Shown: positions 17,353 to 27,010, counted from the stretch's first letter. The stretch is 64,000 bases of DNA from JAIQFL01 sp035295745 (GCA_035295745.1 DATGIL010000055.1:1-64000); one strand, 5' to 3'. Translations and numbers: made by a program. Notes: generated by a model not told the origin, from the sequence alone.

Positions 17353-19698
17353 GTGAAACGTCTTTGCAACTTCGCCTTAAGTCTCCTGGCCCTGGGATTA
17401 ACCGCTCACGCGCAGACCAATCTCACGTATTACTTTGCCCACGTCGCGGCTGCTGACGTTTGGCGCACAACTTTCACTTACGTAAACGCCTCGTCGGTGC
17501 CGGTCACCTGCAACACTTCCTTCTTCGCCGACTCGGGCAATCCGTTGCCGCTTTCCTTCAATGGGAGTGCCGTCTCCAAAACCAGCGACGTCATAGCCGC
17601 GGGCGGCACCGTCCACCGCCAGACGGATGCCCAACCGAATCTTCCCGTGGTGACGGGATGGGCAGAGGCTTCCTGCACTGGCCCGGTCAAGGCGAGCGCG
17701 CTCTTCCGGCTCTTCAACGGAAGCACGCCTGTCGCTGAGGCGACGGTGATTGCCATGAACGCCCCAGCTACGCAGTTCGTCACCTTCGCCGACCAGTTCA
17801 CTGGCGTGGCGTATGCTAATCCATCCTCGTCAACCGCCACTATCACCTTCACCGCCAAAGATCAGACGGGTGCCCCGATTGCCACGAAGACGCTCGCCTT
17901 GGGAGCAGGGACTCACGACTCGCAGAATCTCGGTCCTCTGCTGGGTTTGAGCACTTTCCAAGGATCGGTAAGTATTACTGCCTCCGCGCCCATCGTCAGC
18001 CTCTCACTGAATGCCGAAGCCTCTCCCATCATCTCGTCGCTTCCCCCTGGGCAACCGGATTTCAGCCCGGCGAACACACCCGCGGTCTACTATTTCGCGC
18101 AAATTGCCGCAGCGGATGTCTGGCGGACGACGTTTACCTACGTGAATGCCGGCACGTCACAAGTGACATGCAAGACATCCTTCTTCGCCGATGGCGGCGG
18201 CGCACTGCCCCTGACCTTCAACGGCGCCGCGGTAACATCCACTACAGACGTAATTCCGCCAGGGGGAATCGCGCGGAGGCAGACCGATTCGCTACCCGCA
18301 GTGCCCTTGACTACGGGCTGGGCCACTGCCAACTGCACCGGGCCGGTGAAGGCCAGCGCGCTGTTCCGCAGCTATAAGGGCACGACGGCCACCGGTGAGG
18401 CATCGGTAATTGCGATGAATGCCCTGGCGTCCCGCTTCGTTACCTATGCCGACCAGATGACCGGCGTGGCGCTCGCGAATCCGTCGGGCGGTCCGGCCAA
18501 AGTCACCCTCACCGCCCAGGACACGACCGGCAAGATGGTGGCGACCGCGAGCATTACCCTCCCGGCAGGCGCCCACGGATCGCAGAATCTCGGACCTCTG
18601 TTCGGCGTAGCGCAGTTTCAAGGCTCAGTGACCATCACTTCTCTCGAGCCGATCGTAAGCCTGTCGTTGAACGCCGAAGCGGCCCCTAGCTTTTCCTCGT
18701 TACCAGCGGGCGAGGGAGCCTCATTCGAGATCTACGGCGCTTGGACCTGTAGCAACGATTCCTGCACCTGGAGGACGATTCGCGATGTGGCCTCCTTCGA
18801 TAAAGCCAATCACTGGATGATCGACCGCGGCGATGGTTCGGGCTTGCCTTCGGTCAACGTGGTGGTCCTCTGCTTCGTGCAGCCGATGAAGTTGCTGAAC
18901 CTGACGAACGATTCCGAAACCAGGAACGGCGTGCCCGTGGGAATGACCCAGGACATCGTCAACTACTTCACCAGCCACAATGTCCGTGTGATGATCTCGA
19001 TCGGCGGCTCCACGTACACCAGTTTCTGGGACCAGGCCCTCACCAGCAACGCGTCGCAGTTGGCGACTAACGCCGCCAATCTCGCGAAAGCCATGGGAGT
19101 AGGCATCGAAATCGACTATGAGAACGATACCAACCCCAACCTGGACGGAATGCAGGCCTTCATTAACGCCTATCGCGCGATTCTGCCGTACGACGCGACC
19201 GGATCGAACCCCGCGGCACGGCTCACCATCGACCTGGCTGCCGGCGACCGCTCCTTGAACAATCTCAATCGCCAAGCCGTCACCACCTGGCTGCGCACGG
19301 ACACTCCCGTCCTCGATTACGCGAATGCGACTGTTCCCAATGGTCAACCGGCGACTGCGGACGCAGAAGCCAACTGGCAGGAGCACGTGATCGGGCGGAC
19401 GAATGTGAATCCGCCGATTCCGCCACTGGCCCCGGCCAAGGTGACGGTAGCCGTGCGAGTCGTGCTGGGCAGCACGCCCGAACCGGAGTGTAACAATTTC
19501 AATTCGTCGCTCCAGAACTCCACCGGGAACTTCGTCGCGACGATCGCTCCCGCGGGCGCCGGATCGAGTGCCGGCATGCTGGGATACATGTTCTGGGGTG
19601 TGGAAGCGCAAGCTCCCACCACGTGCGAAGGCGGAATCGGCGTGGGCGCTAACAACTATAACATCCGCATTCCCATGCCGCCTTTGCGGCAGCAATGA
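17353..19698 (+). CDS. Secreted protein with two repeat domains and a GH18-like C-terminal domain
   Basis: 781 residues, GTG start with GGAGGGG about 5 nt upstream. A signal peptide (MKRLCNFALSLLALGLTAHAQ) is followed by two homologous units of about 220 residues, at roughly 22-235 and 240-455 (each YYFA-AADVWRTTFTYVN...CNTSFFAD...GPVKASALFR...QFQGSV). The last 320 residues resemble a glycoside hydrolase 18 barrel: VRVMISIGGSTYTSFWDQAL, then GIEIDYEN with the general-acid Glu at E590 and D588. The first Asp of the usual DxxDxDxE is a valine and the second a glutamate, so activity is uncertain. Chitin-type binding or hydrolysis is inferred. Confidence 0.8.
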   Translation: MKRLCNFALSLLALGLTAHAQTNLTYYFAHVAAADVWRTTFTYVNASSVPVTCNTSFFADSGNPLPLSFNGSAVSKTSDVIAAGGTVHRQTDAQPNLPVVTGWAEASCTGPVKASALFRLFNGSTPVAEATVIAMNAPATQFVTFADQFTGVAYANPSSSTATITFTAKDQTGAPIATKTLALGAGTHDSQNLGPLLGLSTFQGSVSITASAPIVSLSLNAEASPIISSLPPGQPDFSPANTPAVYYFAQIAAADVWRTTFTYVNAGTSQVTCKTSFFADGGGALPLTFNGAAVTSTTDVIPPGGIARRQTDSLPAVPLTTGWATANCTGPVKASALFRSYKGTTATGEASVIAMNALASRFVTYADQMTGVALANPSGGPAKVTLTAQDTTGKMVATASITLPAGAHGSQNLGPLFGVAQFQGSVTITSLEPIVSLSLNAEAAPSFSSLPAGEGASFEIYGAWTCSNDSCTWRTIRDVASFDKANHWMIDRGDGSGLPSVNVVVLCFVQPMKLLNLTNDSETRNGVPVGMTQDIVNYFTSHNVRVMISIGGSTYTSFWDQALTSNASQLATNAANLAKAMGVGIEIDYENDTNPNLDGMQAFINAYRAILPYDATGSNPAARLTIDLAAGDRSLNNLNRQAVTTWLRTDTPVLDYANATVPNGQPATADAEANWQEHVIGRTNVNPPIPPLAPAKVTVAVRVVLGSTPEPECNNFNSSLQNSTGNFVATIAPAGAGSSAGMLGYMFWGVEAQAPTTCEGGIGVGANNYNIRIPMPPLRQQ

Positions 19699-19735
19699 AC
19701 CGTTGTCGTGGTAAGAAAGTGAGAGAGGAAAATCG

Positions 19736-20146
19736 ATGAACTACTTTCTCGCCAAGACCGACCCGGAGACATACTCGATCGACGATCTGGAGCGCGACAA
19801 GAAAACGGCGTGGGATGGAGTCAGCAATGCACAGGCAGTCCGGGCCATCCGCGAGATGCGGCCGGGAGATCGCATCTTCGTGTATCACAGCGGCGGCGTT
19901 TCGGGCGTTGTGGGTCTGGCCACGGTGGAGTCGGAGCCGCGTTCGGACCCGAAGAATCCTAAGTCGGCGATTGTGGACGTCGCGTTTCGGGGACGACTGG
20001 ACCCTGTGACGTCATTGACCGAGGTCAAACAATCCGGCAAGTTCGATGACTGGGCGCTGGTCCGCCAGAGTCGCCTCTCGACGATGGCAGCGCCTCAGAA
20101 ATTCGTCGAATGGATGCGGAAGCGCTATCCGAATGCCGACATTTGA
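19736..20146 (+). CDS. EVE-domain protein
   Basis: A 136-residue single-domain protein of the EVE (PUA-like) family. NYFLAKTDPETYSIDDLERD at the start, TAWDGVSNAQAVRAIREMRPGDRIFVYHS in the centre, and VDVAFRG...PVTSLTEVK are typical. EVE domains bind modified bases in DNA or RNA; here it stands alone, with no restriction or toxin gene beside it. AGAGGA lies about 8 nt upstream of the ATG. Confidence 0.9.
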   Translation: MNYFLAKTDPETYSIDDLERDKKTAWDGVSNAQAVRAIREMRPGDRIFVYHSGGVSGVVGLATVESEPRSDPKNPKSAIVDVAFRGRLDPVTSLTEVKQSGKFDDWALVRQSRLSTMAAPQKFVEWMRKRYPNADI

Positions 20147-20153
20147 GTACCGC

Positions 20154-20600
20154 TCAGCTTTGTCGACAGATCATCTGCCCGGACTTTACAGCGTCGCCAG
20201 GCGCGACCGCGATTTCTTCAACTAAACCGTCCACCGGCGCGCGCACCGTGGTTTGCATTTTCATGGCTTCGATGATCGCCACTGGATCGTCCTGCCGTAC
20301 GTAGCGGCCCACCTCCGCCAACACCGAGACGATCGAGCCCGTCAAAGGGCTTCGGCAAATTCTGTCCGACTCACGCATGTCGGGCAGCAGCGGCGGCAGC
20401 AGCACCGACTCCGGAATGGCCATCTCGGAATCGGTCTCAAGCTGTTCGTCCATCAGGTCCGGCAGGATTTCGACTTCCACTTCATAACTGCGACCCTCAT
20501 GTGTGATGCGCATACGCACGGGGCGGTCCCTGTCCAACAAGGCATTGGCGGCCGCGGCAATCACCACACGATAGCCTTCGTTTTGAGGTTTCATGGGCAT
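20154..20600 (-). CDS. Biotin carboxyl carrier subunit of an acyl-CoA carboxylase
   Basis: 148 residues (start at the ATG at 20600, with GAGG 9 nt upstream; the longer frame runs back into the carboxyltransferase gene). The C-terminal biotinyl domain carries the biotinylation site EAMKM within IIEAMKMQTTVRAPVDGLVEEI, and the N-terminal MRITHEGRSYEVEVEIL is usual for stand-alone carriers. An internal ATG at that point is an alternative start. It follows the carboxyltransferase by 10 nt, so the two form an operon. The biotin carboxylase subunit is not in this window. Confidence 0.85.
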   Translation of the reverse strand: MPMKPQNEGYRVVIAAAANALLDRDRPVRMRITHEGRSYEVEVEILPDLMDEQLETDSEMAIPESVLLPPLLPDMRESDRICRSPLTGSIVSVLAEVGRYVRQDDPVAIIEAMKMQTTVRAPVDGLVEEIAVAPGDAVKSGQMICRQS

Positions 20601-20610
20601 AAGCGGCGCC

Positions 20611-22167
20611 TCAGAGCGGAATGTTTCCGTGTTTCTTGGTGGGCCGGATTTCGCGCTTTGTGACCAGGGTTTCGAGCGCCAGGGCCAGTGCGCCTCGCGT
20701 GTCGGCGGGTTCGATGATATCGTCGACCAGGCGCGCGCCCGCAGCAACGTAAGGAGTGGAGAACGTGTCGTGATATTCCGAAATCAGCTCGCGCCGGCGG
20801 CCATCCTGATCTTCGGCGGAGGAAATCTCGCGGCGGAAGACGATTTCCGCAGCGCCTTCCGCGCCCATCACGGCGATCTCGGCAGACGGCCAGGCGAACA
20901 CATGGTCCGCGCCCAGTTCCTTCGAGCACATCGCGATGTATCCTCCACCGTAAGCCTTGCGAATCACGACCGTGAGTTTGGGCACCGTGGCGGCCGAATA
21001 CGCGAACAGCATCTTGGCGCCATGGCGAATGATGCCGCCATGCTCCTGATCGACTCCCGGAAGAAAGCCGGGAACGTCCACCAGCGTTACCAGCGGGATG
21101 TTGAACGCGTTGCAGAAGCGAATGAAACGCGCGCCTTTGTCGGACGCGTTGATGTCGAGCACGCCGGCGATTACCGCGGGCTGATTCGCGATGATGCCGA
21201 TCGGCCGCCCGACCAGTCTGCCGAAACCGATCACCAGATTCTTGGCGTAGTCCTTCTGAACCTCCAGAAAGTCCGAGCGGTCAACGATGCGCCCGATCAC
21301 CTCGCGGACGTCGTAGGGCATCTTCGACTCGTCGGGCACGATCGTGTTGAGCGCTTCGTCGCGGAAGTGATTCCGATCGTGCTCGCCGCGGGGCGGGTCC
21401 AGCAGGTTGTTTGAAGGCAGGAACGAGAGCAGGCGCTTGCAGATCTTGATGGCATCCACGTCGTTCTCGGCGACGAAGTGGACTACGCCCGAGCGCTCCA
21501 TTTGCGCGCGCGCGCCGCCTAGCTGTTCGGAAGTAATCTCCTCCCCGGTGACCTGCCGTATGACCGCCGGGCCGGTGATGAAGATGTGGGCGTAACGCGT
21601 CTGGATGATGAAGTCCGTGAGAGCCGGGCTATAGGCGGCGCCGCCGGCGCAAGGTCCGCAGATCATGGAGATTTGAGGGACCACGCCGGACAGCAGCACA
21701 TTGTGATAAAACACACGTGCGTATCCGGCCAGGCTGCCGACGCCTTCCTGCACACGCGCGCCGCCGGAATCGTTGATGAACACGAACGGTGTCCCCGTAG
21801 TGATCGACGACTTCATCGCGGTCGCGATCTTGTTGCCGTGGACTTCGCCCGCGGAGCCTCCGGCTACCGTGAAGTCCTGGCTGGCGACATGTACAGCTCG
21901 GCCCGCGACTTTTCCGCTGCCCGTAACTACTCCGTCTGCTGGTAAAGGCTTATCCGCCATGCCAAATAAGGTGGCATGGTGCAATGCAAAGAGACCAGTC
22001 TCCTGGAAGCTTTCCTTATCCAACAGCAAGCTCAGCCGCTCCCGCGCGCTGAGTTTGCCATCGCTGTGCTGTTTGGCGGTCCGCTCCGCACCACCGCCGA
22101 GTTGCAGACGCTCCTTGGTTTTCTGAAGTGTCGCAATTTCGTCTTTTAGTGTCCGCGTCGCTATCAT
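20611..22167 (-). CDS. Acyl-CoA carboxylase carboxyltransferase subunit (propionyl/methylmalonyl type)
   Basis: A 518-residue carboxyltransferase of the PccB/MmdA family, transferring CO2 from carboxybiotin to an acyl-CoA, most often propionyl-CoA. Motifs include the oxyanion segment INDSGGARVQEGVGSLAGYA, MICGPCAGGAAYSPALTDF, and the C-terminal half VDVPGFLPGVDQEHGGIIRHGAKMLFAY with KAYGGGYIAMCSKELGAD. The length fits the family. The adjacent carrier protein gene supports a multi-subunit carboxylase, or possibly a methylmalonyl-CoA decarboxylase; membrane decarboxylase subunits are not seen. Confidence 0.9.
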   Translation of the reverse strand: MIATRTLKDEIATLQKTKERLQLGGGAERTAKQHSDGKLSARERLSLLLDKESFQETGLFALHHATLFGMADKPLPADGVVTGSGKVAGRAVHVASQDFTVAGGSAGEVHGNKIATAMKSSITTGTPFVFINDSGGARVQEGVGSLAGYARVFYHNVLLSGVVPQISMICGPCAGGAAYSPALTDFIIQTRYAHIFITGPAVIRQVTGEEITSEQLGGARAQMERSGVVHFVAENDVDAIKICKRLLSFLPSNNLLDPPRGEHDRNHFRDEALNTIVPDESKMPYDVREVIGRIVDRSDFLEVQKDYAKNLVIGFGRLVGRPIGIIANQPAVIAGVLDINASDKGARFIRFCNAFNIPLVTLVDVPGFLPGVDQEHGGIIRHGAKMLFAYSAATVPKLTVVIRKAYGGGYIAMCSKELGADHVFAWPSAEIAVMGAEGAAEIVFRREISSAEDQDGRRRELISEYHDTFSTPYVAAGARLVDDIIEPADTRGALALALETLVTKREIRPTKKHGNIPL

Positions 22168-22266
22168 GACAGTTTCATACCTGAATGTATTATTCTAGTC
22201 CGAAAAGTTGCCATTTGCACTCCGGCCCATCCCCACGGAAGCCTCCACTTCGAGTAAGCTGACAGA

Positions 22267-23931
22267 ATGCGTGAGTTTTGCAACAAATCGTGCGGGACCC
22301 GTGTCCTTACGCTATTAGCAACCTGCGGTTGTCTGGCTTTATCGGTGGCCTACGCCGACACTGCCAGTGCACGCCGGCTCGTAAACGCCCAGGAACTGCA
22401 CGACGAAGTGCGCATCAATGCCGGGACCGAAGCCGCCGTCAAAGAGCACTTCCCCTCGTTTCTGGAGTATCAGGATCTGGTGATGTTCCACCCCAAGTTT
22501 GGCTATTACGCCAGCGGGCGGGTGAGTTTCACGTCCGATTATCAAACCTATCCAAATGTGCTGGCGCCGTATTTCGGCCACATGATCGCGCAACAGATTT
22601 TCCGCATGTGGCGCGGCATGCGGCAAGCCGGCATCCTCGGCCCGAACGAAACGTTCACCATCTCGGAATTTGGCGCGGGCAACGGATCGCTCGCCGAATC
22701 GATTCTCGAGTATCTCTCCGATCAGGCGAAAGAGGATCCTGACAAGGCATGGAGTGAATTCAATTCCCAGGTTTTGTATATCTGCTACGACCGTTCACCC
22801 GCCTTGAGTAAGACGCAACGCGAACGCAACGCTCGATTTGGCAAGCGCTTCGAAGCGCGGGAGGCGGATGCGACCAATCCCACCGCGACCATCAAACCCG
22901 AGTCGCAGAAAGGGGTGGTGCTATCGAACGAACTGCCCGATGCCTTCAGCGTTCATAAGACCATTCTGGGTGCGGATGGCACTGCCGAAGTGGGTTTTGT
23001 GGCACCCTCACTGACGCAGAAGAGTTGGGACTGGATCAAGAAAGAGGTTCCGGCAGCGGTTGTACAGACCGTCGAAAAGGGAGATCGCTCGATTCGCGAA
23101 AAGATCTTCGCCGGGAAGTCGGGACACGTCTACCTCACTCGCGATGCATTTGCGGGTTTGCTCGAGGCGATGGTTCCATCCAAGAACTACGCTTCGGCGG
23201 CCCAGGCTTTGGAGTTCAACGAGCTCTATATTCCGGTGCGCTTCGTGCCTGAAGTGGCGGAGCACCTGCGGCGATACGCGCGGTTCTACTCCATCGAACT
23301 GGCCAAGAGCGAGCAGGGAGTGGTGACCTACATCAATCTGGGGCTCGAGAAATTCATCCAGGGCTCGGGACACATATTGCAGTCGGGCTTCGTGATTACG
23401 CTGGATTACGGCACCAACTGGGAGGGCATGATCGCGCAGGATCTGCATCCGCACTTCCGCACATACGGACCGGCGCATCAGGAAGAGAATCGGCAAACCG
23501 ACCTTTCGGCGGGCGATAACGTTGGCACCTCCGATAGGGACACATCGGATCCGTATCGCGGGCCCACACTGAACGACATGACTACGGATGTGAACTTCAG
23601 TCTCGCCGCTGCGGAGGGACGCTTGGCAGGTTTGACGACTGCTTACTTCGGGCCACAAGCCGGGCTGCAAACGGGCACCACGGTGACACTGGAGAATCTG
23701 CCCCCGAGTGGAAAGAACGACGTTCCCGATGAGGTGTACTACTCATGGGCCGGCAGTTTCAAAACCGATGGCAACTACAAGCTGATGGTGCAGCAGAAGG
23801 CGTCGAACGGAGCTTTCTACACGTACCCGAATCAGAATTCCGAGCGCCTGGCGTCGGATGAAAACAGTCTGACCGAAGGGCAACGCGAGAAGGCTGCGCA
23901 GTTCGAAAAGAAGCTGAGCACGCTGAAATAG
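22267..23931 (+). CDS. Exported MidA/NDUFAF7-like methyltransferase-fold protein
   Basis: 554 residues. Residues about 1-35 (LLATCGCLALSVAYADTASA) form a clear Sec signal peptide. The mature part resembles the SAM-dependent methyltransferase family of MidA/NDUFAF7 (PF02636): FHPKFGYYASGRVSFTSDYQT, the SAM-site ISEFGAGNGSLAESIL near 132-147, VVLSNELPDAFSVHK, and VITLDYGTNW near 378. Cytosolic or mitochondrial relatives methylate an arginine of complex I. Export is odd because SAM is not expected in the periplasm; the protein may use the fold otherwise or be mislocalised by the prediction. Confidence 0.75.
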   Translation: MREFCNKSCGTRVLTLLATCGCLALSVAYADTASARRLVNAQELHDEVRINAGTEAAVKEHFPSFLEYQDLVMFHPKFGYYASGRVSFTSDYQTYPNVLAPYFGHMIAQQIFRMWRGMRQAGILGPNETFTISEFGAGNGSLAESILEYLSDQAKEDPDKAWSEFNSQVLYICYDRSPALSKTQRERNARFGKRFEAREADATNPTATIKPESQKGVVLSNELPDAFSVHKTILGADGTAEVGFVAPSLTQKSWDWIKKEVPAAVVQTVEKGDRSIREKIFAGKSGHVYLTRDAFAGLLEAMVPSKNYASAAQALEFNELYIPVRFVPEVAEHLRRYARFYSIELAKSEQGVVTYINLGLEKFIQGSGHILQSGFVITLDYGTNWEGMIAQDLHPHFRTYGPAHQEENRQTDLSAGDNVGTSDRDTSDPYRGPTLNDMTTDVNFSLAAAEGRLAGLTTAYFGPQAGLQTGTTVTLENLPPSGKNDVPDEVYYSWAGSFKTDGNYKLMVQQKASNGAFYTYPNQNSERLASDENSLTEGQREKAAQFEKKLSTLK

Positions 23932-23958
23932 GCAGGCACGTCGGGCATCGCTTCTCAT

Positions 23959-24000
23959 TACACTTGCGGTTGCGCCTTGCAATGCCTGGAGTCGCGCACA
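23959..24000 (+). repeat. Imperfect direct repeat, left copy
   Basis: About 40 bp (TTACACTTGCGGTTGC...GCCTGGAGTC) recurs at 24900-24941 as TTACACATGCGGTTGC...GCCTGGAGTC, with a few substitutions and small gaps. The two copies flank the hypothetical gene at 24146-24883. Confidence 0.55.
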
Positions 24001-24145
24001 TCCTCCAGAGAGAATTGAGCCCCCACCCGTAGATCGTCCCATACGGTGGATCAGACACCGCGAGCGTCGGCAGCCACTGCTAGCTTCGGTAGAGATCTTC
24101 GGTGGAGATCTTCAACGACGGTATATTGAACATTGCCGCGGGTCT

Positions 24146-24883
24146 ATGGCTGACGAAAAACGAGAGATGCCATGGTCTTTGGAGGGAACAGTGTTTGAAG
24201 ATGCCTATCCACTCCTGGTGGTGCCGGAGGATATTCGGGCGCTGGGTCCTCCCAAGGATCAGTCCGCGGAGGATGCCCGGAAGGTCTTCGACTGGACCAT
24301 GTCCATCCTGAAAAGCAGAATCGACGGCTTGTTGAGATTCTTCCATCTTCCGTATCCCACCGCTGGATCCGAATATGAGTTTCTCCTTGGTCTTGGAGCT
24401 GTGGTTTCGGCCACGCTGAGGCGCGAGCCGAACTTTAGACTAACGGCCGATGGCGCTGAACCCACCGCTCCTGGTCTTTCAATGGCCTATGATTGCGGGC
24501 TGCTTGTCGGCGACCTGGTGATTCGCTCCAGCGATGGAGTTGTCCGGTGGACGCTTCGGGAAGGAATTCCCGAAACGCCAGATGCCAACCAAGCCGTACT
24601 CTCGGGACGCCTCGAACGCCTGAAGATCGAACCGATTAAGTCCAGCCTGAGCCACGCACGATTAACGGTGAAAGGGCTGGACTTCCAGATGATGTGGGCC
24701 TGGTCCTATGTTCATTGGCTGATCAGACTTACGAGCGATGTTTGGCTTCGTGGGGAGCAGACGTTGTTGCGTGCGCATGCGCTGGGCTTTCCCCTCGAAG
24801 ATTTCCGCGAGATCTCGAAGAGAGAGTTCGCAAAAGCGCGCAGCGCAGGTACCTTTCGCGACAAGAACCCCTTTTCAAAGTGA
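24146..24883 (+). CDS. Hypothetical protein (245 aa), cytoplasmic
   Basis: No family recognised. The 245-residue frame has no signal peptide or membrane helix; it is rich in Trp and charged residues (VFDWTMSILKSRIDGLLRFF, MMWAWSYVHWLIRLTSDVWLRGE). The ATG at 24146 has no ribosome binding site. An in-frame GTG at 24191 (VFEDAYPLLVV) has GGAGGG 4-5 nt upstream and may be the true start, giving 230 residues. It is flanked by imperfect direct repeats of about 40 bp. Confidence 0.65.
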   Translation: MADEKREMPWSLEGTVFEDAYPLLVVPEDIRALGPPKDQSAEDARKVFDWTMSILKSRIDGLLRFFHLPYPTAGSEYEFLLGLGAVVSATLRREPNFRLTADGAEPTAPGLSMAYDCGLLVGDLVIRSSDGVVRWTLREGIPETPDANQAVLSGRLERLKIEPIKSSLSHARLTVKGLDFQMMWAWSYVHWLIRLTSDVWLRGEQTLLRAHALGFPLEDFREISKREFAKARSAGTFRDKNPFSK

Positions 24884-24899
24884 GGTCCAAGTGTTTGCT

Positions 24900-24941
24900 T
24901 TACACATGCGGTTGCCCTTACCCAACGCCTGGAGTCTGCAT
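24900..24941 (+). repeat. Imperfect direct repeat, right copy
   Basis: Right-hand partner of the repeat at 23959-24000, about 85% identical by eye over 40 bp, placed just after the hypothetical gene. Confidence 0.55.
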
Positions 24942-25014
24942 CCGCGAAACTGAATTCATAGATCGTAATGAAATGAGATAATCAGATCCTGTACAATCAG
25001 AGCGGGTATGCAAT

Positions 25015-26880
25015 ATGCATAACTGGTTCCCCGCGCTGTTGCTTCTGGCGGAATTGACCGCCTACGGCTCGGACGCCACACGCCAGGCGGATCTGAATTT
25101 CGTCGCGAATCAGGTTCCGCGCCTGCACGCTAACTTCTTCTATCAGCTCGATCGTGCGGTGTTCCAGGCGGCGGCAGATGCGCTCGCGACGGATCTGCCG
25201 AACCTGTCGGACGCGGAGTTCTACGACCGCCTGGCGGCACTCATCGCCATGGCGGGCGATCCGCATACCGCGATCTATCTGAATAATTCCGCCGCCGTTA
25301 CCGCTGGGTTCCAACAGTTCCCGCTCCAGTTCGTCTCGCTGGACGATGGCGTATTTGTCAATGTGGCGTCGGACCCGTACGCGCGGGCGCTGGGCGCGCA
25401 ACTGACGGCAGTAGGCGGCGTGCCAATCGACCAGGTGATGCAGCAAATGGGAACGCTGATCCCGCATAGCAACGACGGGTGGCTGCGCTACTATTCGCTA
25501 AGCTATCTGCGCGGGCAGCAGATTTTGCAGGGACTGCATATCGCGCCCGTGGGCGCGACGACGCCGCTGACGTTTCGCACGCTGGCGGGCGAAACTTTCA
25601 CGCTGGACGTGGCGCCGGGAGCGATGACCTCCGCGTCCGCTCTGCCCGATCCGAACGGCGGACCATATCCGCGCTATCTGCAAGGGACCAACCAGAACTA
25701 TTGGTTCGTCTATGAGCCCGCGAATCGGATGGTCTATTTCCGGTACAACTCCTGCAGCGACACGCCGGGCAACCCATTCGCAGCATTCGCCGCGAACCTG
25801 CTCGCGACGCTCGACTCGAACCCGGTGGACACGGTGGTGCTGGACTTGCGGCGCAACGTGGGCGGGAACTCGGTGGTGTGGAATCCGCTGCTCACGGGGT
25901 TGACGCAACGCATGCCGAGGTTGCTTACCAATTCGCGTTTTCGCATCTACGGGGCCGTCGATAACGGAACGTTCTCGTCGGGCAGCCTGGATGCGATGCT
26001 ACTCAAAAGCACGATCCCGCAGGTGCGGATCATCGGCGAGGCGACGGGCGGGGCGGCGGGCGGGTACGGGAACGTCACTCAATTCACCCTGCCGGGCTCG
26101 GGGTTGATTGGCGAATACTCGACGAATTACGTTCAGACTCCGGCGGGGATCGCTCCGGGGCCCACGTTTGCGCCGGACATCGCGATCGGCATACGGTCTA
26201 CAGATTTCTTCGCACGGTACGACCCGGTAATGGGAGCGATCCTGGCCCGCACAGACCAAGCACCCGCAGCGCCATCGGGCGACGCGATTGCGGTGAACGG
26301 GGCGAGTTTCCGGGCGGAGCAAGGGCTGGCGCCGGGATCGTACGCGGCGGTGTTCGGGAGCTTTGGGCAGGTGCCGGATGGCGTGCTGGTGGCGGGCATC
26401 GCTGCGCAGATCGTGTTCGCGACGGCGACGCAGGTCAACCTTGTGGTGCCGGCTTCCGCAGCGGTGGGCACCGCGAGCATTTCGGTGCGCGCCGGCGGGC
26501 GGGAAATGGCGGCAGGGCAAGCGGCCATCACTGATGCCGGACCGGGCCTGTTCGTGCTCACGGCTGATCCGTGGCAGCCGGGAGCCGTAGAGAACCAGGA
26601 CTCTTCCATCAACAGCGCGTCCAATCCGGCGGCGGTGGGGTCGATTGTTTCCATTTATGCGACGGGCGCGGGGCCGCTGGATGGATCGGGGAATGCGCCG
26701 GTGAGCGTGTTTTTCGGGGATGAGCCAGCGGAGGTCGTGGCTAGCGTGCCGCTGTCGGCGTATCCGGGGCTGTGGCAGATTAATGCGCGGGTGCCGGCGC
26801 TGCCCTTGATGGGCCAGATTCCCGTATTCGCAATTGCGGGAGGCCTGGCGAGCAACGCGGCGACGGTGGCGGTGCGGTAG
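25015..26880 (+). CDS. Secreted S41-peptidase-like protein with Solibacter C-terminal domain
   Basis: 621 residues, with a short N-terminal hydrophobic signal (MHNWFPALLLLAELTAYG). Residues about 20-420 resemble tail-specific (C-terminal processing) S41 peptidases. They contain an N-terminal helical part, a degenerate PDZ-like stretch (VNVASDPYARALGAQLTAVGG), the VDTVVLDLRRNVGGNS strand, and a serine-rich NGTFSSGS at 318-324 where the family nucleophile lies, followed by VRIIGEATGGAAGGYG. Residues about 425-621 are the TIGR03437-type domain also found in the NHL protein at 10882-15348. Probably an extracytoplasmic peptidase; activity not proven. Confidence 0.8.
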   Translation: MHNWFPALLLLAELTAYGSDATRQADLNFVANQVPRLHANFFYQLDRAVFQAAADALATDLPNLSDAEFYDRLAALIAMAGDPHTAIYLNNSAAVTAGFQQFPLQFVSLDDGVFVNVASDPYARALGAQLTAVGGVPIDQVMQQMGTLIPHSNDGWLRYYSLSYLRGQQILQGLHIAPVGATTPLTFRTLAGETFTLDVAPGAMTSASALPDPNGGPYPRYLQGTNQNYWFVYEPANRMVYFRYNSCSDTPGNPFAAFAANLLATLDSNPVDTVVLDLRRNVGGNSVVWNPLLTGLTQRMPRLLTNSRFRIYGAVDNGTFSSGSLDAMLLKSTIPQVRIIGEATGGAAGGYGNVTQFTLPGSGLIGEYSTNYVQTPAGIAPGPTFAPDIAIGIRSTDFFARYDPVMGAILARTDQAPAAPSGDAIAVNGASFRAEQGLAPGSYAAVFGSFGQVPDGVLVAGIAAQIVFATATQVNLVVPASAAVGTASISVRAGGREMAAGQAAITDAGPGLFVLTADPWQPGAVENQDSSINSASNPAAVGSIVSIYATGAGPLDGSGNAPVSVFFGDEPAEVVASVPLSAYPGLWQINARVPALPLMGQIPVFAIAGGLASNAATVAVR

Positions 26881-27010
26881 CAGGCCGCTGAGCGGGTTCC
26901 GGGACCGCGCAGGTTTTCGAGCCGTCTCGCTTAATCCCGCCAAGGTGCTCCCTTAATTGGGAACGACATCAACGCTTGCCGATGCGTGCCTCACCGTACG
27001 ATGTCATTCG

